Shown piece after piece: positions 30,170 to 40,628 of a stretch of 64,000 bases of DNA (position 1 is the first letter of the stretch; the number at the start of each line of letters is the position of its first letter). The notes below the pieces were generated by a model, which worked only from the letters and a program-made list of their open reading frames with translations, made no database searches and was not told the origin of the DNA. A program made the position numbers and the translations under genes. This stretch comes from Confluentibacter lentus (GTDB lineage Bacteria; Bacteroidota; Bacteroidia; Flavobacteriales; Flavobacteriaceae). Location: contig NZ_NIHE01000001.1 in the NCBI RefSeq assembly GCF_002806995.1, positions 496,001 through 560,000 on the forward strand. Direction: 5' to 3'.

Positions 30170-31957
30170 TTAATTAGTGAAATTAATAAGCTGCCTTCTG
30201 TAAGCAGTTAAAAGTTTGGATTTTGAAATGAACCCAATATAGACATCGTCTTTTACGACTGGTAAATTCCATGCGCTGCTATCTTGAAACTTTTTCATAA
30301 TATCGGTCATTTTATCTTTATCCATATCAATTATTTCTGGAGCCGGTTGCATGATTTCGTGTGCTCTTACTTCATTATACAAATCTTGATCGAACATAAT
30401 CGGTCTTAAATCATCTAAAAGAATAATCCCCATCAATTGCTTCGTTTTAGCATCAATCACGGGAAAAATATTTCTATTGGATTTAATCACAGCCGTATGG
30501 ACTATTTCTCCTAAATTCATGTTCGATGTGATACTCACAAAATTGGTTTCAATCACTTTATCAATATCCATAAACGATAATACCGCATGATCTTTATCGT
30601 GTGTGATGAGTTCTCCTTTTCGACCAAGTTCCATATTATAAACAGAATGCGGACTGAAATATTTTGTAATGATAAACGAAATGGTCGCTGTCAACATTAA
30701 AGGAATAAACAACTCGTAACCGCTTGTAAGTTCCGCAATTAAAAAGATGGCCGTTAATGGTGCATGCAAAACGCCCGCCAATAAACCTGCCATGCCTACC
30801 AAAGTAAAATTACTTTCGGAAATTGGTGTGTTTATAAAACCACTATTATTAATAATCTTAGCCATGCAATTCCCCATAATACTTCCCATAAAAAGTGTAG
30901 GTGCAAAAATACCTCCCACACCTCCTGCTCCAAAAGTGAGGCAACTGGCAATAATTTTAAAGAAAACCAATCCAGCTAACAGACCAATAACAATCCATAC
31001 ATTGGTTAAATCCATTTGTAAAAAATTGTTTTCTAAGGCCTTCTCTGGATTTCCTGCTATTAAGTTATTGATAACCTCAAAACCTTCACCATAAAGTGGC
31101 GGAATAAAAAATATCAAAATACCCAAAAGGACACCGCCGAGAAGCAGTCGTTTGATAGGCGATTTTATTTTTTCAAAAAACTTATTAATGCGGTCATATA
31201 CCTGTGCGAAATAAATAGATGTAAATGCCGCGGCAACTCCCAGAACCATATAAAAAGGCGCATCTTGAATGACGAACTTATCTTCAATTTTAAATGGCAA
31301 TAAGATGTCATCACCAAAGAAAAAATAAGAGGTCAATATCGCTGAAAGTGATGCTAATAATAATGGCAATAAAGACGCTATGGTTAAATCTAAACTAAAA
31401 ACTTCAATGGCAAAAATAATAGCAGCAACAGGGGCTTTAAAAATTGAAGACATCGCACCAGCGGCGGCACAACCTATTAATAAATTCCGAGTCGTTTGGT
31501 TCATGTGAAACATTCTGGAAATGTTTGAGCCAATAGCGGCTCCTGTGGCGACTGTTGGCCCTTCCAACCCTACAGAACCTCCAAAACCGACGGTAATTGG
31601 TGCTGTCAAAATAGAACCAAACATTTGATGCTGCCTCATTATCCCTTTCCGTTTCGAAATGGCATAGAGCGTTGACGGAATACCATGACTTACTTTGTTT
31701 CTTATCACATATTTCATGATAAGATACACAAATGTTAGTCCGAGAATAGGAAATAGAAAATAAAAGGCGCTATGGTAGTATTTTACCAAATTACCTTCTA
31801 AAATATGTTGAAAAAAGTGGGTTAAGTTTTTTAACACCACGGCCCCAACACCCGAAGTAAAACCAACTACAATACTTAAAATATATACAAACTGTCTGTG
31901 AGAGATGTGTTTTGCTCTCCAAATAAGTACGTGTTTTAAAATGGTTTCTTTCGGCAT
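30170..31957 (-). CDS. ClC-family chloride channel/transporter with two CBS domains
   Basis: The start is placed at the ATG at 31957 (MPKETILKHVLIWRAK), giving 595 residues; the longer ORF begins at 31984 inside the aspS terminator. The membrane part (about 25-430) has the ClC selectivity motifs: SHGIP, GSVGLEGPTVATGAAIGS with the gating Glu kept (which favours a proton-coupled exchanger), and GAGGVGGIFAPTLFMG. Two CBS domains follow (about 450-590), one around NIFPVIDAKTKQLMGIILLD and one around WNLPVVKDDVYIGFISKSK; these usually sense adenine nucleotides. It is followed closely by a small membrane protein gene. Confidence 0.92.
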   Translation of the reverse strand: MPKETILKHVLIWRAKHISHRQFVYILSIVVGFTSGVGAVVLKNLTHFFQHILEGNLVKYYHSAFYFLFPILGLTFVYLIMKYVIRNKVSHGIPSTLYAISKRKGIMRQHQMFGSILTAPITVGFGGSVGLEGPTVATGAAIGSNISRMFHMNQTTRNLLIGCAAAGAMSSIFKAPVAAIIFAIEVFSLDLTIASLLPLLLASLSAILTSYFFFGDDILLPFKIEDKFVIQDAPFYMVLGVAAAFTSIYFAQVYDRINKFFEKIKSPIKRLLLGGVLLGILIFFIPPLYGEGFEVINNLIAGNPEKALENNFLQMDLTNVWIVIGLLAGLVFFKIIASCLTFGAGGVGGIFAPTLFMGSIMGNCMAKIINNSGFINTPISESNFTLVGMAGLLAGVLHAPLTAIFLIAELTSGYELFIPLMLTATISFIITKYFSPHSVYNMELGRKGELITHDKDHAVLSFMDIDKVIETNFVSITSNMNLGEIVHTAVIKSNRNIFPVIDAKTKQLMGIILLDDLRPIMFDQDLYNEVRAHEIMQPAPEIIDMDKDKMTDIMKKFQDSSAWNLPVVKDDVYIGFISKSKLLTAYRRQLINFTN

Positions 31958-31970
31958 AATTAAATCTAGT

Positions 31971-31995
31971 AAAAAATCCTGCATGAAGCAGGATT
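31971..31995 (-). terminator. Terminator of aspS
   Basis: Stem AATCCTGC (31975-31982) / GCAGGATT (31988-31995), loop of five, followed on the minus strand by a U run. It lies six bases past the aspS stop. Confidence 0.85.
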
Positions 31996-32000
31996 GATTT

Positions 32001-33755
32001 TTATTTTTTTAGATGAAGCTTTAAGCTCAGTTCTTCTAATTGCTTATCGTCTAGCGGTGCTGGCGCATCAATCATCACATCGCGCCCCGAATTATTTTTC
32101 GGGAATGCAATAAAATCGCGGATGGTTTCTTGTCCGCCTAAAATAGCCACCAATCTATCCAATCCAAAAGCCAAACCGCCATGTGGTGGTGCACCATATT
32201 GAAAAGCATCCATTAAAAACCCAAATTGTGCTTTGGCTTCTTCTGGGGTAAACCCTAAATAATCAAACATTAAGGCTTGTGTTTTTTTATCATGAATACG
32301 AATAGAACCTCCACCTATTTCATTTCCGTTAAGAACCAAATCGTAGGCATTGGCTTTAACATCACCAGGATTCGTTTTTAACAAGTCTATTTGCCCTGGT
32401 TTTGGAGAAGTAAACGGATGGTGCATGGCGTGGTAACGTTTGGTTTCTTCATCCCATTCCAATAAAGGAAAATCCAATACCCAAAGTGGGGCAAACTCGT
32501 TTGGTTTACGTAACCCTAAACGTTCTGCCAATTCCATGCGCAAGGCTGAAAGTTGTGTTCTTGTTTTATTAGTTTCTCCGGAAAGTACACAAATTAAATC
32601 GCCTGCTTTGGCTCCTGTAACTTTTGCCCATTTGGACAAATCGGTTTCATCATAGAATTTATCTACAGAAGATTTAAAAGAGCCATCTTCATTACAGCGC
32701 ACATAAACCATTCCTAAAGCACCAATTTGTGGACGTTTAACCCAATCAATTAATTGATCTATGTCTTTTCTTGTGTATGCATTTCCGCCAGGAACGGCAA
32801 TACCAACGACTAACTCGGCCGAATTGAAGACTCCAAAATCTTTATGCTGTGCTACTTCATTCAATTCTCCAAACTGCATTCCAAATCGAATGTCTGGTTT
32901 ATCATTTCCATACAAACGCATCGCATCATCATATAACATTCTTGGGAATTCCTTAACCTCAACACCATTCACTTCTTTAAGTAAATAACGTGTTAAGCCT
33001 TCAAAAACATTTAAAATATCTTCTTGCTCCACAAACGCCATTTCACAATCTATTTGTGTGAATTCCGGCTGTCTGTCCGCCCGTAAATCTTCATCCCTAA
33101 AACATTTTACAATTTGAAAATATTTATCCATGCCACCAACCATCAACAATTGTTTGAAGGTTTGGGGTGATTGTGGCAGTGCGTAAAACTGACCTTCATT
33201 CATTCTACTTGGCACCACAAAATCGCGGGCACCTTCAGGCGTGGATTTTATTAAATAAGGTGTTTCCACTTCAATAAAACCTTCATTGGATAAATATTTA
33301 CGAACCTCTTGAGCTACTTTATGCCTAAAAATCAGACTGTTTTTTACTGGATTACGACGAATATCCAAATAGCGGTATTTCATACGCAACTCTTCTCCTC
33401 CATCTGTTTTGTCTTCAATGGTAAACGGTGGTAATAAGGCTTCATTCAAAATAGTTAATTCTGAAACCAAAATTTCGATATCTCCTGTTGGAATATTGGC
33501 GTTTTTTGAAGCACGTTCAATAACCGTTCCTTTCACTTGAATGACAAATTCACGCCCTAAATTTTGGGCTTTCTGCATCATTTGTTTGGATGTACGTTCT
33601 TCATCAAATACCAATTGGGTAATGCCGTAACGGTCACGCAAATCTACCCAAACAATAAAACCTTTGTCCCTTGATTTTTGAACCCACCCTGAAAGTGTTA
33701 CGGTTTCATTAATATTTTCAGCTCTTAATTCGCCACAATGATGACTTCTGTACAT
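32001..33755 (-). CDS. aspS: Aspartyl-tRNA synthetase
   Basis: A 584-residue class II synthetase of the bacterial type. The N-terminal OB fold binds the anticodon (about 1-110; [20 protein letters not shown]). The catalytic core has motif 2 around [18 protein letters not shown] and motif 3 in [15 protein letters not shown]. The bacterial GAD insertion lies between them (about 290-420). Length fits the family. A perfect -7 element TAAATTTG lies on the minus strand at plus 33774-33781, 19 bases from the start, and a terminator follows the stop. Confidence 0.96.
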   Translation of the reverse strand: MYRSHHCGELRAENINETVTLSGWVQKSRDKGFIVWVDLRDRYGITQLVFDEERTSKQMMQKAQNLGREFVIQVKGTVIERASKNANIPTGDIEILVSELTILNEALLPPFTIEDKTDGGEELRMKYRYLDIRRNPVKNSLIFRHKVAQEVRKYLSNEGFIEVETPYLIKSTPEGARDFVVPSRMNEGQFYALPQSPQTFKQLLMVGGMDKYFQIVKCFRDEDLRADRQPEFTQIDCEMAFVEQEDILNVFEGLTRYLLKEVNGVEVKEFPRMLYDDAMRLYGNDKPDIRFGMQFGELNEVAQHKDFGVFNSAELVVGIAVPGGNAYTRKDIDQLIDWVKRPQIGALGMVYVRCNEDGSFKSSVDKFYDETDLSKWAKVTGAKAGDLICVLSGETNKTRTQLSALRMELAERLGLRKPNEFAPLWVLDFPLLEWDEETKRYHAMHHPFTSPKPGQIDLLKTNPGDVKANAYDLVLNGNEIGGGSIRIHDKKTQALMFDYLGFTPEEAKAQFGFLMDAFQYGAPPHGGLAFGLDRLVAILGGQETIRDFIAFPKNNSGRDVMIDAPAPLDDKQLEELSLKLHLKK

Positions 33756-33773
33756 AGTTTAAAAATTGAAGAG

Positions 33774-33781
33774 CAAATTTA
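33774..33781 (-). promoter_or_regulatory. -7 element of the aspS promoter
   Basis: TAAATTTG on the minus strand, a perfect TAnnTTTG match, 19 bases upstream of the aspS start codon. Confidence 0.5.
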
Positions 33782-33802
33782 CATAAGTTATATGATTATA
33801 AT

Positions 33803-33832
33803 AAAAAACCCTCAAACAATTTTGAGGGTTTT
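33803..33832 (-). terminator. Terminator of the tetR-tolC-adaptor-RND operon
   Basis: Stem AAAACCCTCAAA (33805-33816) / TTTGAGGGTTTT (33821-33832), loop of four, between the RND stop (33857) and the aspS start. Confidence 0.85.
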
Positions 33833-33856
33833 ACTATCAATCGGATTTGAGTATTA

Positions 33857-36800
33857 TTAAACTTCTTGAACTTTGACTTCTGTTGAACTAAATTTACTCT
33901 TTAACCACATTTTGAATAAGGTTATTAAATAGAATAATATTGGTACAACAACTAATGTTAAGAATGTAGCAATAAATAGTCCGTAAATAACCGTCCATGC
34001 CAAAGGCCCCCAGAAAATAACGTTATCTCCACCAAAATAAATATGTGGGTTAAATTCACTAAATAATGTGAAAAAATTAATATTCAATCCAATCGCCAAC
34101 GGAATTAACCCTAAAATGGTTGTTATAGCCGTTAATAATACGGGGCGTAAACGTGCTTTACCTGCAACAACTATACAATCAAATAAATCGCTTGCTTGTA
34201 AATATTCGTCATCATCTAGGCCTAATTCATACTTTTTTCTATCTATCAATAATTGTGCATAATCTAGTAGCACTACCCCATTATTTACTACGATACCCGC
34301 CAAGGAAATAATCCCCATCATGGTCATCATGATAACAAAAGGCGCGCCCGTAATTACAATACCTCCAAAAACGCCGATGAGACTTAAAAAAACAGCAGAC
34401 ATAATAATGGCAGGTTTTGACACCGAATTAAATTGGAAAATAAGAATAAAGAAAATCAATGCCAATCCTTTAAAAAAGGCACTCATTAAAAAGGCTTGCT
34501 CCTTATTTTGTTCTTCAATTTGTCCTGTATAATCTACTTTAATAGTGCTTGGCAAACCTTCAAAATTTTTCATTTCATTTTGAATTTGATCGACTACTGC
34601 ACCTGCATCAGTATATCCTGGTGACAATGCTGAATACAGCGTTACCAAACGTTTTGCTTGCTTGTGTTTTATGGCACTGTAACCAGAATTGTTGCTTTGG
34701 CTAGCTACCGTTGACACGGGTATAGCCCTTATTTGCCCTGATGCCATATCCCTAAATGTGATATTCTGATTGAAAATAGCACTTTTGTTATATCTATTCT
34801 CTTCATTAAAACGCACGTAAATATCATAATCTTCGCCCGCTTCCTTATAAACACCAGCTTTCGCTCCAAAAATGGAGTTTCTAAGTTGTTGCCCAACTTG
34901 GCCACTACTAACGCCCAACTCACCTGCTTTTTCCCTATCAACTAGCACCTGCATGCTCGGCTTGTCTTTATTAACATCAATCTTTAATTCATCAATGCCT
35001 CCTATATTTTTAGAATTGATAAAGTCACGCATTTTTTCAGCTTCAGCTATCAATTCAGAATAATCGTCCCCTTTCAATTCAATATTAATTGGTGGTCCTG
35101 CTGGTGGCCCAGCGGCATCTTTTTCAACAGAAATTAAAACCCCAGGGTAAATACCAACCAATGCTTGCTGCACTTTTTGACGCATTAATTCGCTATCCTC
35201 GCCATTACGATATTTATACTCACGCATGGAAGCCGTAATTTTTGCCTTATGGGGCATCTCTGCTGCAGAACCTCCATCGGTTTGAGGATTTCCAGCACCT
35301 TCACCCACTTGGGATACCGCACTTTCTACCATGAAGTTTTTACCATCCTCAATATACATAGCTTCATTAATGACCGCATAGACTTTCTTTTCTATGTCTT
35401 TAGTAATTTCATTGGTTTTATTAATGTCCGTTCCTTCTGGATATTCAATATAAACTACTATTTGATTAGGTTTGTTATCTGGAAAAAACTCTACTTTGGT
35501 TCTTTTGGTTGCCATAGAAACCCCAAAAGCTACAAAAGCGATAATAAGTAGCAAAAATGTGCCAATAGATATCAAATAAGGTCGTTTACCTTTTAAAGCT
35601 CTTTTCAACGTTTTTTCATAAGCATCCTCTAATCTCACTAAGGTTTTGGCTTGAAAATTATTTGCCATTTTTCTAATTACCAATCTATAAACCCAAAGCA
35701 TGATGGCTGTAAACACCATAACACCACCTAAACCTCTATAAGCCCCACCAAAAATTAAAATGAGGATTCCTATAACTGAAATTATGGACGTTATTTTTAT
35801 GATACGGTCTTTTGGCATATCCTTATCTTCGGTGGTCATCAATTGAGATACCAATACGGAGTTAAAGAATATGGCAACAATTAAGGAAGACCCCAATACA
35901 ACCGACAATGTAATTGGGAAATAAATCATAAATTGCCCCATAAGACCAGGCCATAAACCTAGTGGGACGAAGGCCGCAACCGTTGTGGCTGTTGAAATAA
36001 TAATAGGCATGGCTATTTCGCCAATACCCTTTTTAGCGGCATCTACACGGTTCATTCCTTCATCTTCCATGAGACGATAAACGTTTTCAACTAAAACAAT
36101 CCCGTTGTCAACCAACATACCAAGTCCCATAATCAACCCAAAAAGAATCATGGTGTTCATCGTGTATCCTAAAGTATTTAAAATCATTATGGACATGAAC
36201 ATGGACATAGGAATGGCAAACCCCACAAAAAGGGCATTTTTAAACCCTAAGAAGAACATTAAAACGCCTACCACCAACATGATACCAAAAATGATATTGT
36301 TAACCAAATCGTCCACTTGCCCTAAGGTTTTTGATGATTGATCATTAGTAATATTCACTTTTAAGTTTGAAGGAAACACATTGGTTTTGGCTTCTTCAAC
36401 AATCTTTCTTATTTGCTCTACGGCAGCTACTTCATTTTGACCTGACCGTTTTTTAACATCCAACATCACAACAGGGGCGCCTTCACCTATTGAGGCATCA
36501 TATTCCCTCGCAAATGTGGTTTTATCTTTATCCTTAAAAGTTACTTTAGCAATGTCTGTTAGATAAATGGGGTTTTCGTTTTCAGACTTTACCACAAAGT
36601 TTTCAAGATCTGATGGTTTATCAATTTCACCAATAATCCTTATGGTTCTTCGCTGGCCACTCGCTATAAGATTCCCGGCAGACATTGTCATATTTCCATT
36701 ATTAATGGCACCAATAACATCATCAAAACTTACTTGTGATGCCATCATTTTATAAATATCTACGGCAACTTCAACTTCTTTTTCTTGAGCGCCTCGGATA

Positions 36801-37369
36801 TCAACTTGTTTGATTTCGATAAGACTTTCAATTTCATCCTCTAAATGCTCTCCATATTCCTTCAATTTATCTACTGGATAATCTCCAGAAATATTGATAT
36901 TTAATATGGGCATTTCCTCAGAAAGACTTAATTCAAATACATTCGGTTCTATCTTAGCCCCATTGAATGTTGGCCAATCTTCACTTGAGGTTTCGGTACT
37001 TATTTCATCTTCTACTTTCTGCTTCGCCAGTTCTACACTAATGCCTTCATCAAACTCAACAACAATCATAGAGTAATCTTCTTGCGATGTAGAGGTAATC
37101 TCTACCACATTACTAACTGTTTTTAGCTTTTCCTCTAAAGGATCTGTTATTAGTTTTTCAATATCTTCTGCTGTGTTACCAGGATACAGAGAACTTATAT
37201 ATATTTTTGTTTCGTGTACTTCAGGAAAATTTTCCCTTGGCATATTAAAATATGCTGCTACACCTAAAAAGAAAATAACCACCATCACCACATACATTGA
37301 GGTTTTGTTGTGTATGGCCCATGAGGACATACCAAATTCTTTATCAACTTGTTTCTTTTGCTTACTCAT
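33857..37369 (-). CDS. RND multidrug efflux permease
   Basis: The 1170-residue inner-membrane pump has 12 predicted helices in two halves, each with a large periplasmic loop. Visible are the first-helix end YFNMPRENFPEVHETKIYIS, the transmembrane-4 block GLGMLVDNGIVLVENVYRLMEDEG (Asp relay, acidic as in proton-driven pumps) and the second-half GIVVNNGVVLLDY. Unlike the pump at 9677, the DFG...DGAV metal signature is absent, so organic substrates are more likely. It is about 100-130 residues longer than AcrB, mostly between the halves and in the second periplasmic loop. It is the last gene of the operon, ten bases after the adaptor. Confidence 0.92.
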   Translation of the reverse strand: MSKQKKQVDKEFGMSSWAIHNKTSMYVVMVVIFFLGVAAYFNMPRENFPEVHETKIYISSLYPGNTAEDIEKLITDPLEEKLKTVSNVVEITSTSQEDYSMIVVEFDEGISVELAKQKVEDEISTETSSEDWPTFNGAKIEPNVFELSLSEEMPILNINISGDYPVDKLKEYGEHLEDEIESLIEIKQVDIRGAQEKEVEVAVDIYKMMASQVSFDDVIGAINNGNMTMSAGNLIASGQRRTIRIIGEIDKPSDLENFVVKSENENPIYLTDIAKVTFKDKDKTTFAREYDASIGEGAPVVMLDVKKRSGQNEVAAVEQIRKIVEEAKTNVFPSNLKVNITNDQSSKTLGQVDDLVNNIIFGIMLVVGVLMFFLGFKNALFVGFAIPMSMFMSIMILNTLGYTMNTMILFGLIMGLGMLVDNGIVLVENVYRLMEDEGMNRVDAAKKGIGEIAMPIIISTATTVAAFVPLGLWPGLMGQFMIYFPITLSVVLGSSLIVAIFFNSVLVSQLMTTEDKDMPKDRIIKITSIISVIGILILIFGGAYRGLGGVMVFTAIMLWVYRLVIRKMANNFQAKTLVRLEDAYEKTLKRALKGKRPYLISIGTFLLLIIAFVAFGVSMATKRTKVEFFPDNKPNQIVVYIEYPEGTDINKTNEITKDIEKKVYAVINEAMYIEDGKNFMVESAVSQVGEGAGNPQTDGGSAAEMPHKAKITASMREYKYRNGEDSELMRQKVQQALVGIYPGVLISVEKDAAGPPAGPPINIELKGDDYSELIAEAEKMRDFINSKNIGGIDELKIDVNKDKPSMQVLVDREKAGELGVSSGQVGQQLRNSIFGAKAGVYKEAGEDYDIYVRFNEENRYNKSAIFNQNITFRDMASGQIRAIPVSTVASQSNNSGYSAIKHKQAKRLVTLYSALSPGYTDAGAVVDQIQNEMKNFEGLPSTIKVDYTGQIEEQNKEQAFLMSAFFKGLALIFFILIFQFNSVSKPAIIMSAVFLSLIGVFGGIVITGAPFVIMMTMMGIISLAGIVVNNGVVLLDYAQLLIDRKKYELGLDDDEYLQASDLFDCIVVAGKARLRPVLLTAITTILGLIPLAIGLNINFFTLFSEFNPHIYFGGDNVIFWGPLAWTVIYGLFIATFLTLVVVPILFYLITLFKMWLKSKFSSTEVKVQEV

Positions 37370-37378
37370 AGCGTTTCT

Positions 37379-38539
37379 TTATTGATTGGCAATTTTAACG
37401 GTTTGGCCATCTTTAACACTTCGGGCACCTTCTTTAATGATTTCTGAATTATCATCAATCCCACTAATTACTTCTATGAAGTCGCCTTGTGTTTTTCCTG
37501 TTTCTATAATAACCCTATTTGCTTTGGCATTGTTACCATCTTTGTTCTTTACAACATAGATATACTGCTCTCCATTAGCATTTTCGGAAATAATATTTTG
37601 GGGTATTAAAATTGCCTTACTGTTTGTATAATCATTTATTTTAAGTTTTGCAGTAAGGTTTGGCTTAATCATCTTATCTGCATTGGGAACAGCCACTTCA
37701 ATTCTAAATGTTCTGTTGGCGGGATTAATAAAATTACCCGCTTGTCTAATTTTACCTTGTATTGTTTTACCTAAAACTGGAAATTCAATTTGAACATTTT
37801 TACCAACAACGACGTCGGTTATATAACTTTCTGGAACATCAGTTTCAATATACATATCATCCAAATTCACCATACGTATCACTGGCGATTGCGGTGCTAC
37901 CACACTTCCTTGTTCTATCATAACATCATCTACAATACCAGAAAATTGTGCTCTTAAAGAGTTTTTTGCCAATTGACTTTTTAATTGATTGACTGTTTGA
38001 AGTTGCGATTCGTAGCTTGTTTTGGCTTGTAAATACTGGATTTCACTCCCTATTTTTTGGTCCCACAAACGTTTTTGACGCTCAAAAGTTGTTTTTGCAA
38101 GATCTGATTGAATTTGAAGTTGCGCTAATTGCTGACTCAATCCGCCATCATCAATAGTCGCCAATAATTGGCCTTTTGCAACTTTATCGCCTTCCTTTAC
38201 ATACACTTTGGTTAAAATACCTTGTGTTTCTGGATATATGACAATGTTTTGTTTGGTATCTACATTTCCTTGAAGTTCTAAGTAATGATCAAAAAGTTCT
38301 GTTTTTGAAATAAACGTCGTTACCAAAGGCAAGTTTTTTTCAGGATCTAGCTCATGGATTTTATCTTCAAGCAATTTTATTTCTTGCAACAAAGCGTGTT
38401 GCTGGTTTACAAGTGCCTCCCTTTTAGCTTTGATTTTGGCTTCGTCATTTGTTGCTATAACGTCTGCAGCAGTTTCCTTTTTATCACCACAAGAAGTAAT
38501 TACTAAGGAAAACAATAGAATATATAATATATGTTTCAT
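37379..38539 (-). CDS. Periplasmic adaptor of the RND multidrug system
   Basis: A 386-residue membrane-fusion lipoprotein (lipobox YILLFSLVITSCGDKK, Cys 16) with an N-terminal Lys/Glu-rich helix. It then has the lipoyl halves (GILTKVYVKEGDKVAKGQLL and AQFSGIVDDVMIEQGSVV) around a helical hairpin, and barrel domains to the C-terminus. It bridges the inner-membrane pump and TolC. It lies between tolC (18 bases) and the permease gene (9 bases) in one operon. Confidence 0.92.
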   Translation of the reverse strand: MKHILYILLFSLVITSCGDKKETAADVIATNDEAKIKAKREALVNQQHALLQEIKLLEDKIHELDPEKNLPLVTTFISKTELFDHYLELQGNVDTKQNIVIYPETQGILTKVYVKEGDKVAKGQLLATIDDGGLSQQLAQLQIQSDLAKTTFERQKRLWDQKIGSEIQYLQAKTSYESQLQTVNQLKSQLAKNSLRAQFSGIVDDVMIEQGSVVAPQSPVIRMVNLDDMYIETDVPESYITDVVVGKNVQIEFPVLGKTIQGKIRQAGNFINPANRTFRIEVAVPNADKMIKPNLTAKLKINDYTNSKAILIPQNIISENANGEQYIYVVKNKDGNNAKANRVIIETGKTQGDFIEVISGIDDNSEIIKEGARSVKDGQTVKIANQ

Positions 38540-38557
38540 GATTGTTTTTATTGTTGA

Positions 38558-39901
38558 TTAATGATTTGTTGAGTTTAAAACGGTTTCTAGCTCTGCTTTT
38601 TTGTTGATGACATCAAGCATCGCTTGTAAATATTCTTGTTGAGAACTATATAGTTGAATCTGGGCTTGTCTTAAATCGAAACTAGAGGTAACGCCTTCAA
38701 AAAACTTGGTTTGGTTTTTACTTTCTATGCGTTCTGCCAATTGCAAATTTTGCTTTTTGTTTTCATATTCTTCTATCGCTAATTGATAATCGCTTTTTGA
38801 AGCTGCAATTTGAAGTTTTAGATTTTGCTCTGTCTCAGTTAAATTATCTTTAGATTTTTCAAGATTTATTTTAGCACGTTGTGTTGCAGCACTTCTTAAT
38901 CCAGAACTGAATATGGGAATACTTAAATTAACTCCGAAAACCCCGAAGCCATAATAAGGTTGGTCACTTTCAAAAAAACTAAATGTATCACTGTATGATA
39001 AATAACCGCCAGATAAAGAAGCACTTAACGTTGGTAATGCTTTACTTTTTTCTAGTTTCACAAGCAATTCCTTAGATGTTTTATCATTTAAAGCAATTTT
39101 GTAATCTATATTGTTGTCAACAGATTCTTCGGCATTTAGTAAATCCAAATTCATATGTTGCAGGGTTAAACTTTCTAAATTATCCGTCAGGTTTATTTGA
39201 GAATTAATATCCAATCCTAAAGCAATATTTAACATTTGATATCCAATCCTTTTTAATCGCTTTACATTATTTAAATTACTTTCTATACTGGATAAGGTTA
39301 TTTGTAATTGCTCTACACTTTCTTCTTCCTCTAACCCATTTTCAAAAATGGCGGTCGTTTCTTTAAGGTTCTTTTTCAGTACATCAAGATTTCGTTGTAG
39401 TATACTTTCACTTTCGGTTGTAAGCAATACATTGCCATAAGCGTTTATGATGGATTTCCTGACTTCTAAGTCAGTTTTCTCTTTGGCGTTTTCAGATATT
39501 TCCAAAAATACTTTAGCCGATTGCAAGCCCACTAAATAAGACCCATCAAACAACAACTGATTTAATGTAGCCGTCGCATTAAAGTTTTGTTTTATTCCAA
39601 AATTAATGGCAGCATATTCTCCAGCAGGACCACCAAAAGCCTGAGCCGGAACTACTTGAGTTTGTAGCTTTAAGAAATCTTGGTAACTCGCATTTCCACT
39701 TATCTGTGGCAATCCCGTTGCAATAGTTTCCCATTTTTGTTTTTCTGCGGCCTGAATATCCAAGGCTGCATTTTTTACGGTTCTATTATGTTCCAAACCG
39801 TAATTAATAGCTTCTTCCAAAGAAAAATTCTGTGGATTTTCTTGAGCTATTATTACTGCTGAAATTAATAAACTAAAAATTAAAATTAGTTTTTGCTTCA
39901 T
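38558..39901 (-). CDS. TolC-family outer-membrane efflux protein
   Basis: The 447-residue protein has a signal peptide (MKQKLILIFSLLISAVIIAQ) and two repeats of the outer-membrane efflux family, each with long helices and a beta-hairpin region. The conserved starts are SLEEAINYGLEHNRTVKNA and, in the second repeat, LKLQIAASKSDYQLAIEEYE. Three such proteins make the trans-periplasmic channel. It follows tetR by three bases and precedes the adaptor, so it belongs to this operon and not to the metal system, which has its own fused channel. Confidence 0.92.
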   Translation of the reverse strand: MKQKLILIFSLLISAVIIAQENPQNFSLEEAINYGLEHNRTVKNAALDIQAAEKQKWETIATGLPQISGNASYQDFLKLQTQVVPAQAFGGPAGEYAAINFGIKQNFNATATLNQLLFDGSYLVGLQSAKVFLEISENAKEKTDLEVRKSIINAYGNVLLTTESESILQRNLDVLKKNLKETTAIFENGLEEEESVEQLQITLSSIESNLNNVKRLKRIGYQMLNIALGLDINSQINLTDNLESLTLQHMNLDLLNAEESVDNNIDYKIALNDKTSKELLVKLEKSKALPTLSASLSGGYLSYSDTFSFFESDQPYYGFGVFGVNLSIPIFSSGLRSAATQRAKINLEKSKDNLTETEQNLKLQIAASKSDYQLAIEEYENKKQNLQLAERIESKNQTKFFEGVTSSFDLRQAQIQLYSSQQEYLQAMLDVINKKAELETVLNSTNH

Positions 39902-39904
39902 GTT

Positions 39905-40510
39905 TTATGATTGATTTGATGTTATAAACTTGTTTAATATTTGTAAGCCTTTGTCTGTTACTATGGCTCTTAAATGGTATTCTAAATAACTTTCCATTAA
40001 ATAATCCATAGTGAAAATATTTTGGGGGAAAATGGTATCATCTTTTATTCCCGTCATCCCATTAAAGTACATTCTCGAAATAAAATCCACATTAATGTTA
40101 GGTCTGAACAACTCGGTATCAATACCTTTTTGCAAACTTTGTTTAACAGAATCGTGCATTTTTTCGAACTGCTTGATTTTTAAAAGCTCGTATATTTGGG
40201 GGTAATACTTTTTAAGTTGATATTGAGGTGATGATTTTTCGTTTTTTAAATGATGCATCACAAACATTTTTATATCGTACAATTGTTCAATAGGGTTTAA
40301 TGCTGTGTTACAAATACCATCAATACCTTCACATATCCTACCAAAAAGCTCGAATGTTACAGCTTCAACCAACTTTGTTTTATTAGCAAAATGTACATAT
40401 ATGGTTTTTTTTGATATGCCTATTTCATTGGCAATATCATCCATGGTAACACTTTTAAACCCAAGGGTTAAAAATAATTCTGCGGCAGTATTTATAATCT
40501 GTTCTCTCAT
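39905..40510 (-). CDS. TetR/AcrR-family repressor of the efflux operon
   Basis: A 201-residue regulator. The N-terminal helix-turn-helix is typical: IINTAAELFLTLGFKSVTMD then IANEIGISKKTIYVHFANKT. The C-terminal ligand-binding part is variable, as usual. It is the first gene of the operon, three bases ahead of tolC. A 9-bp inverted repeat straddles its -33 element (40534-40561), so it very probably represses itself and the pump genes until a ligand binds. Confidence 0.93.
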   Translation of the reverse strand: MREQIINTAAELFLTLGFKSVTMDDIANEIGISKKTIYVHFANKTKLVEAVTFELFGRICEGIDGICNTALNPIEQLYDIKMFVMHHLKNEKSSPQYQLKKYYPQIYELLKIKQFEKMHDSVKQSLQKGIDTELFRPNINVDFISRMYFNGMTGIKDDTIFPQNIFTMDYLMESYLEYHLRAIVTDKGLQILNKFITSNQS

Positions 40511-40520
40511 TTTGAAGGCG

Positions 40521-40561
40521 CAAAACTACAACAGGAAACTTTAAAAACCAAAAAAGTTTCC
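40521..40561 (-). promoter_or_regulatory. Promoter and TetR-type operator of the efflux operon
   Basis: Minus strand: -33 TTTG (plus 40548-40551), spacer 19, -7 TAGTTTTG (plus 40521-40528, perfect TAnnTTTG), ten bases from the tetR start. The inverted repeat GGAAACTTT (40534-40542) / AAAGTTTCC (40553-40561) encloses the -33 element, a classic repressor site. Confidence 0.75.
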
Positions 40562-40628
40562 AAAGTTTTAATTAAAAATAACTATTTCGAAACATTCAAT
40601 TTAAAAACTAAATGGTTTTTGATTGTGT

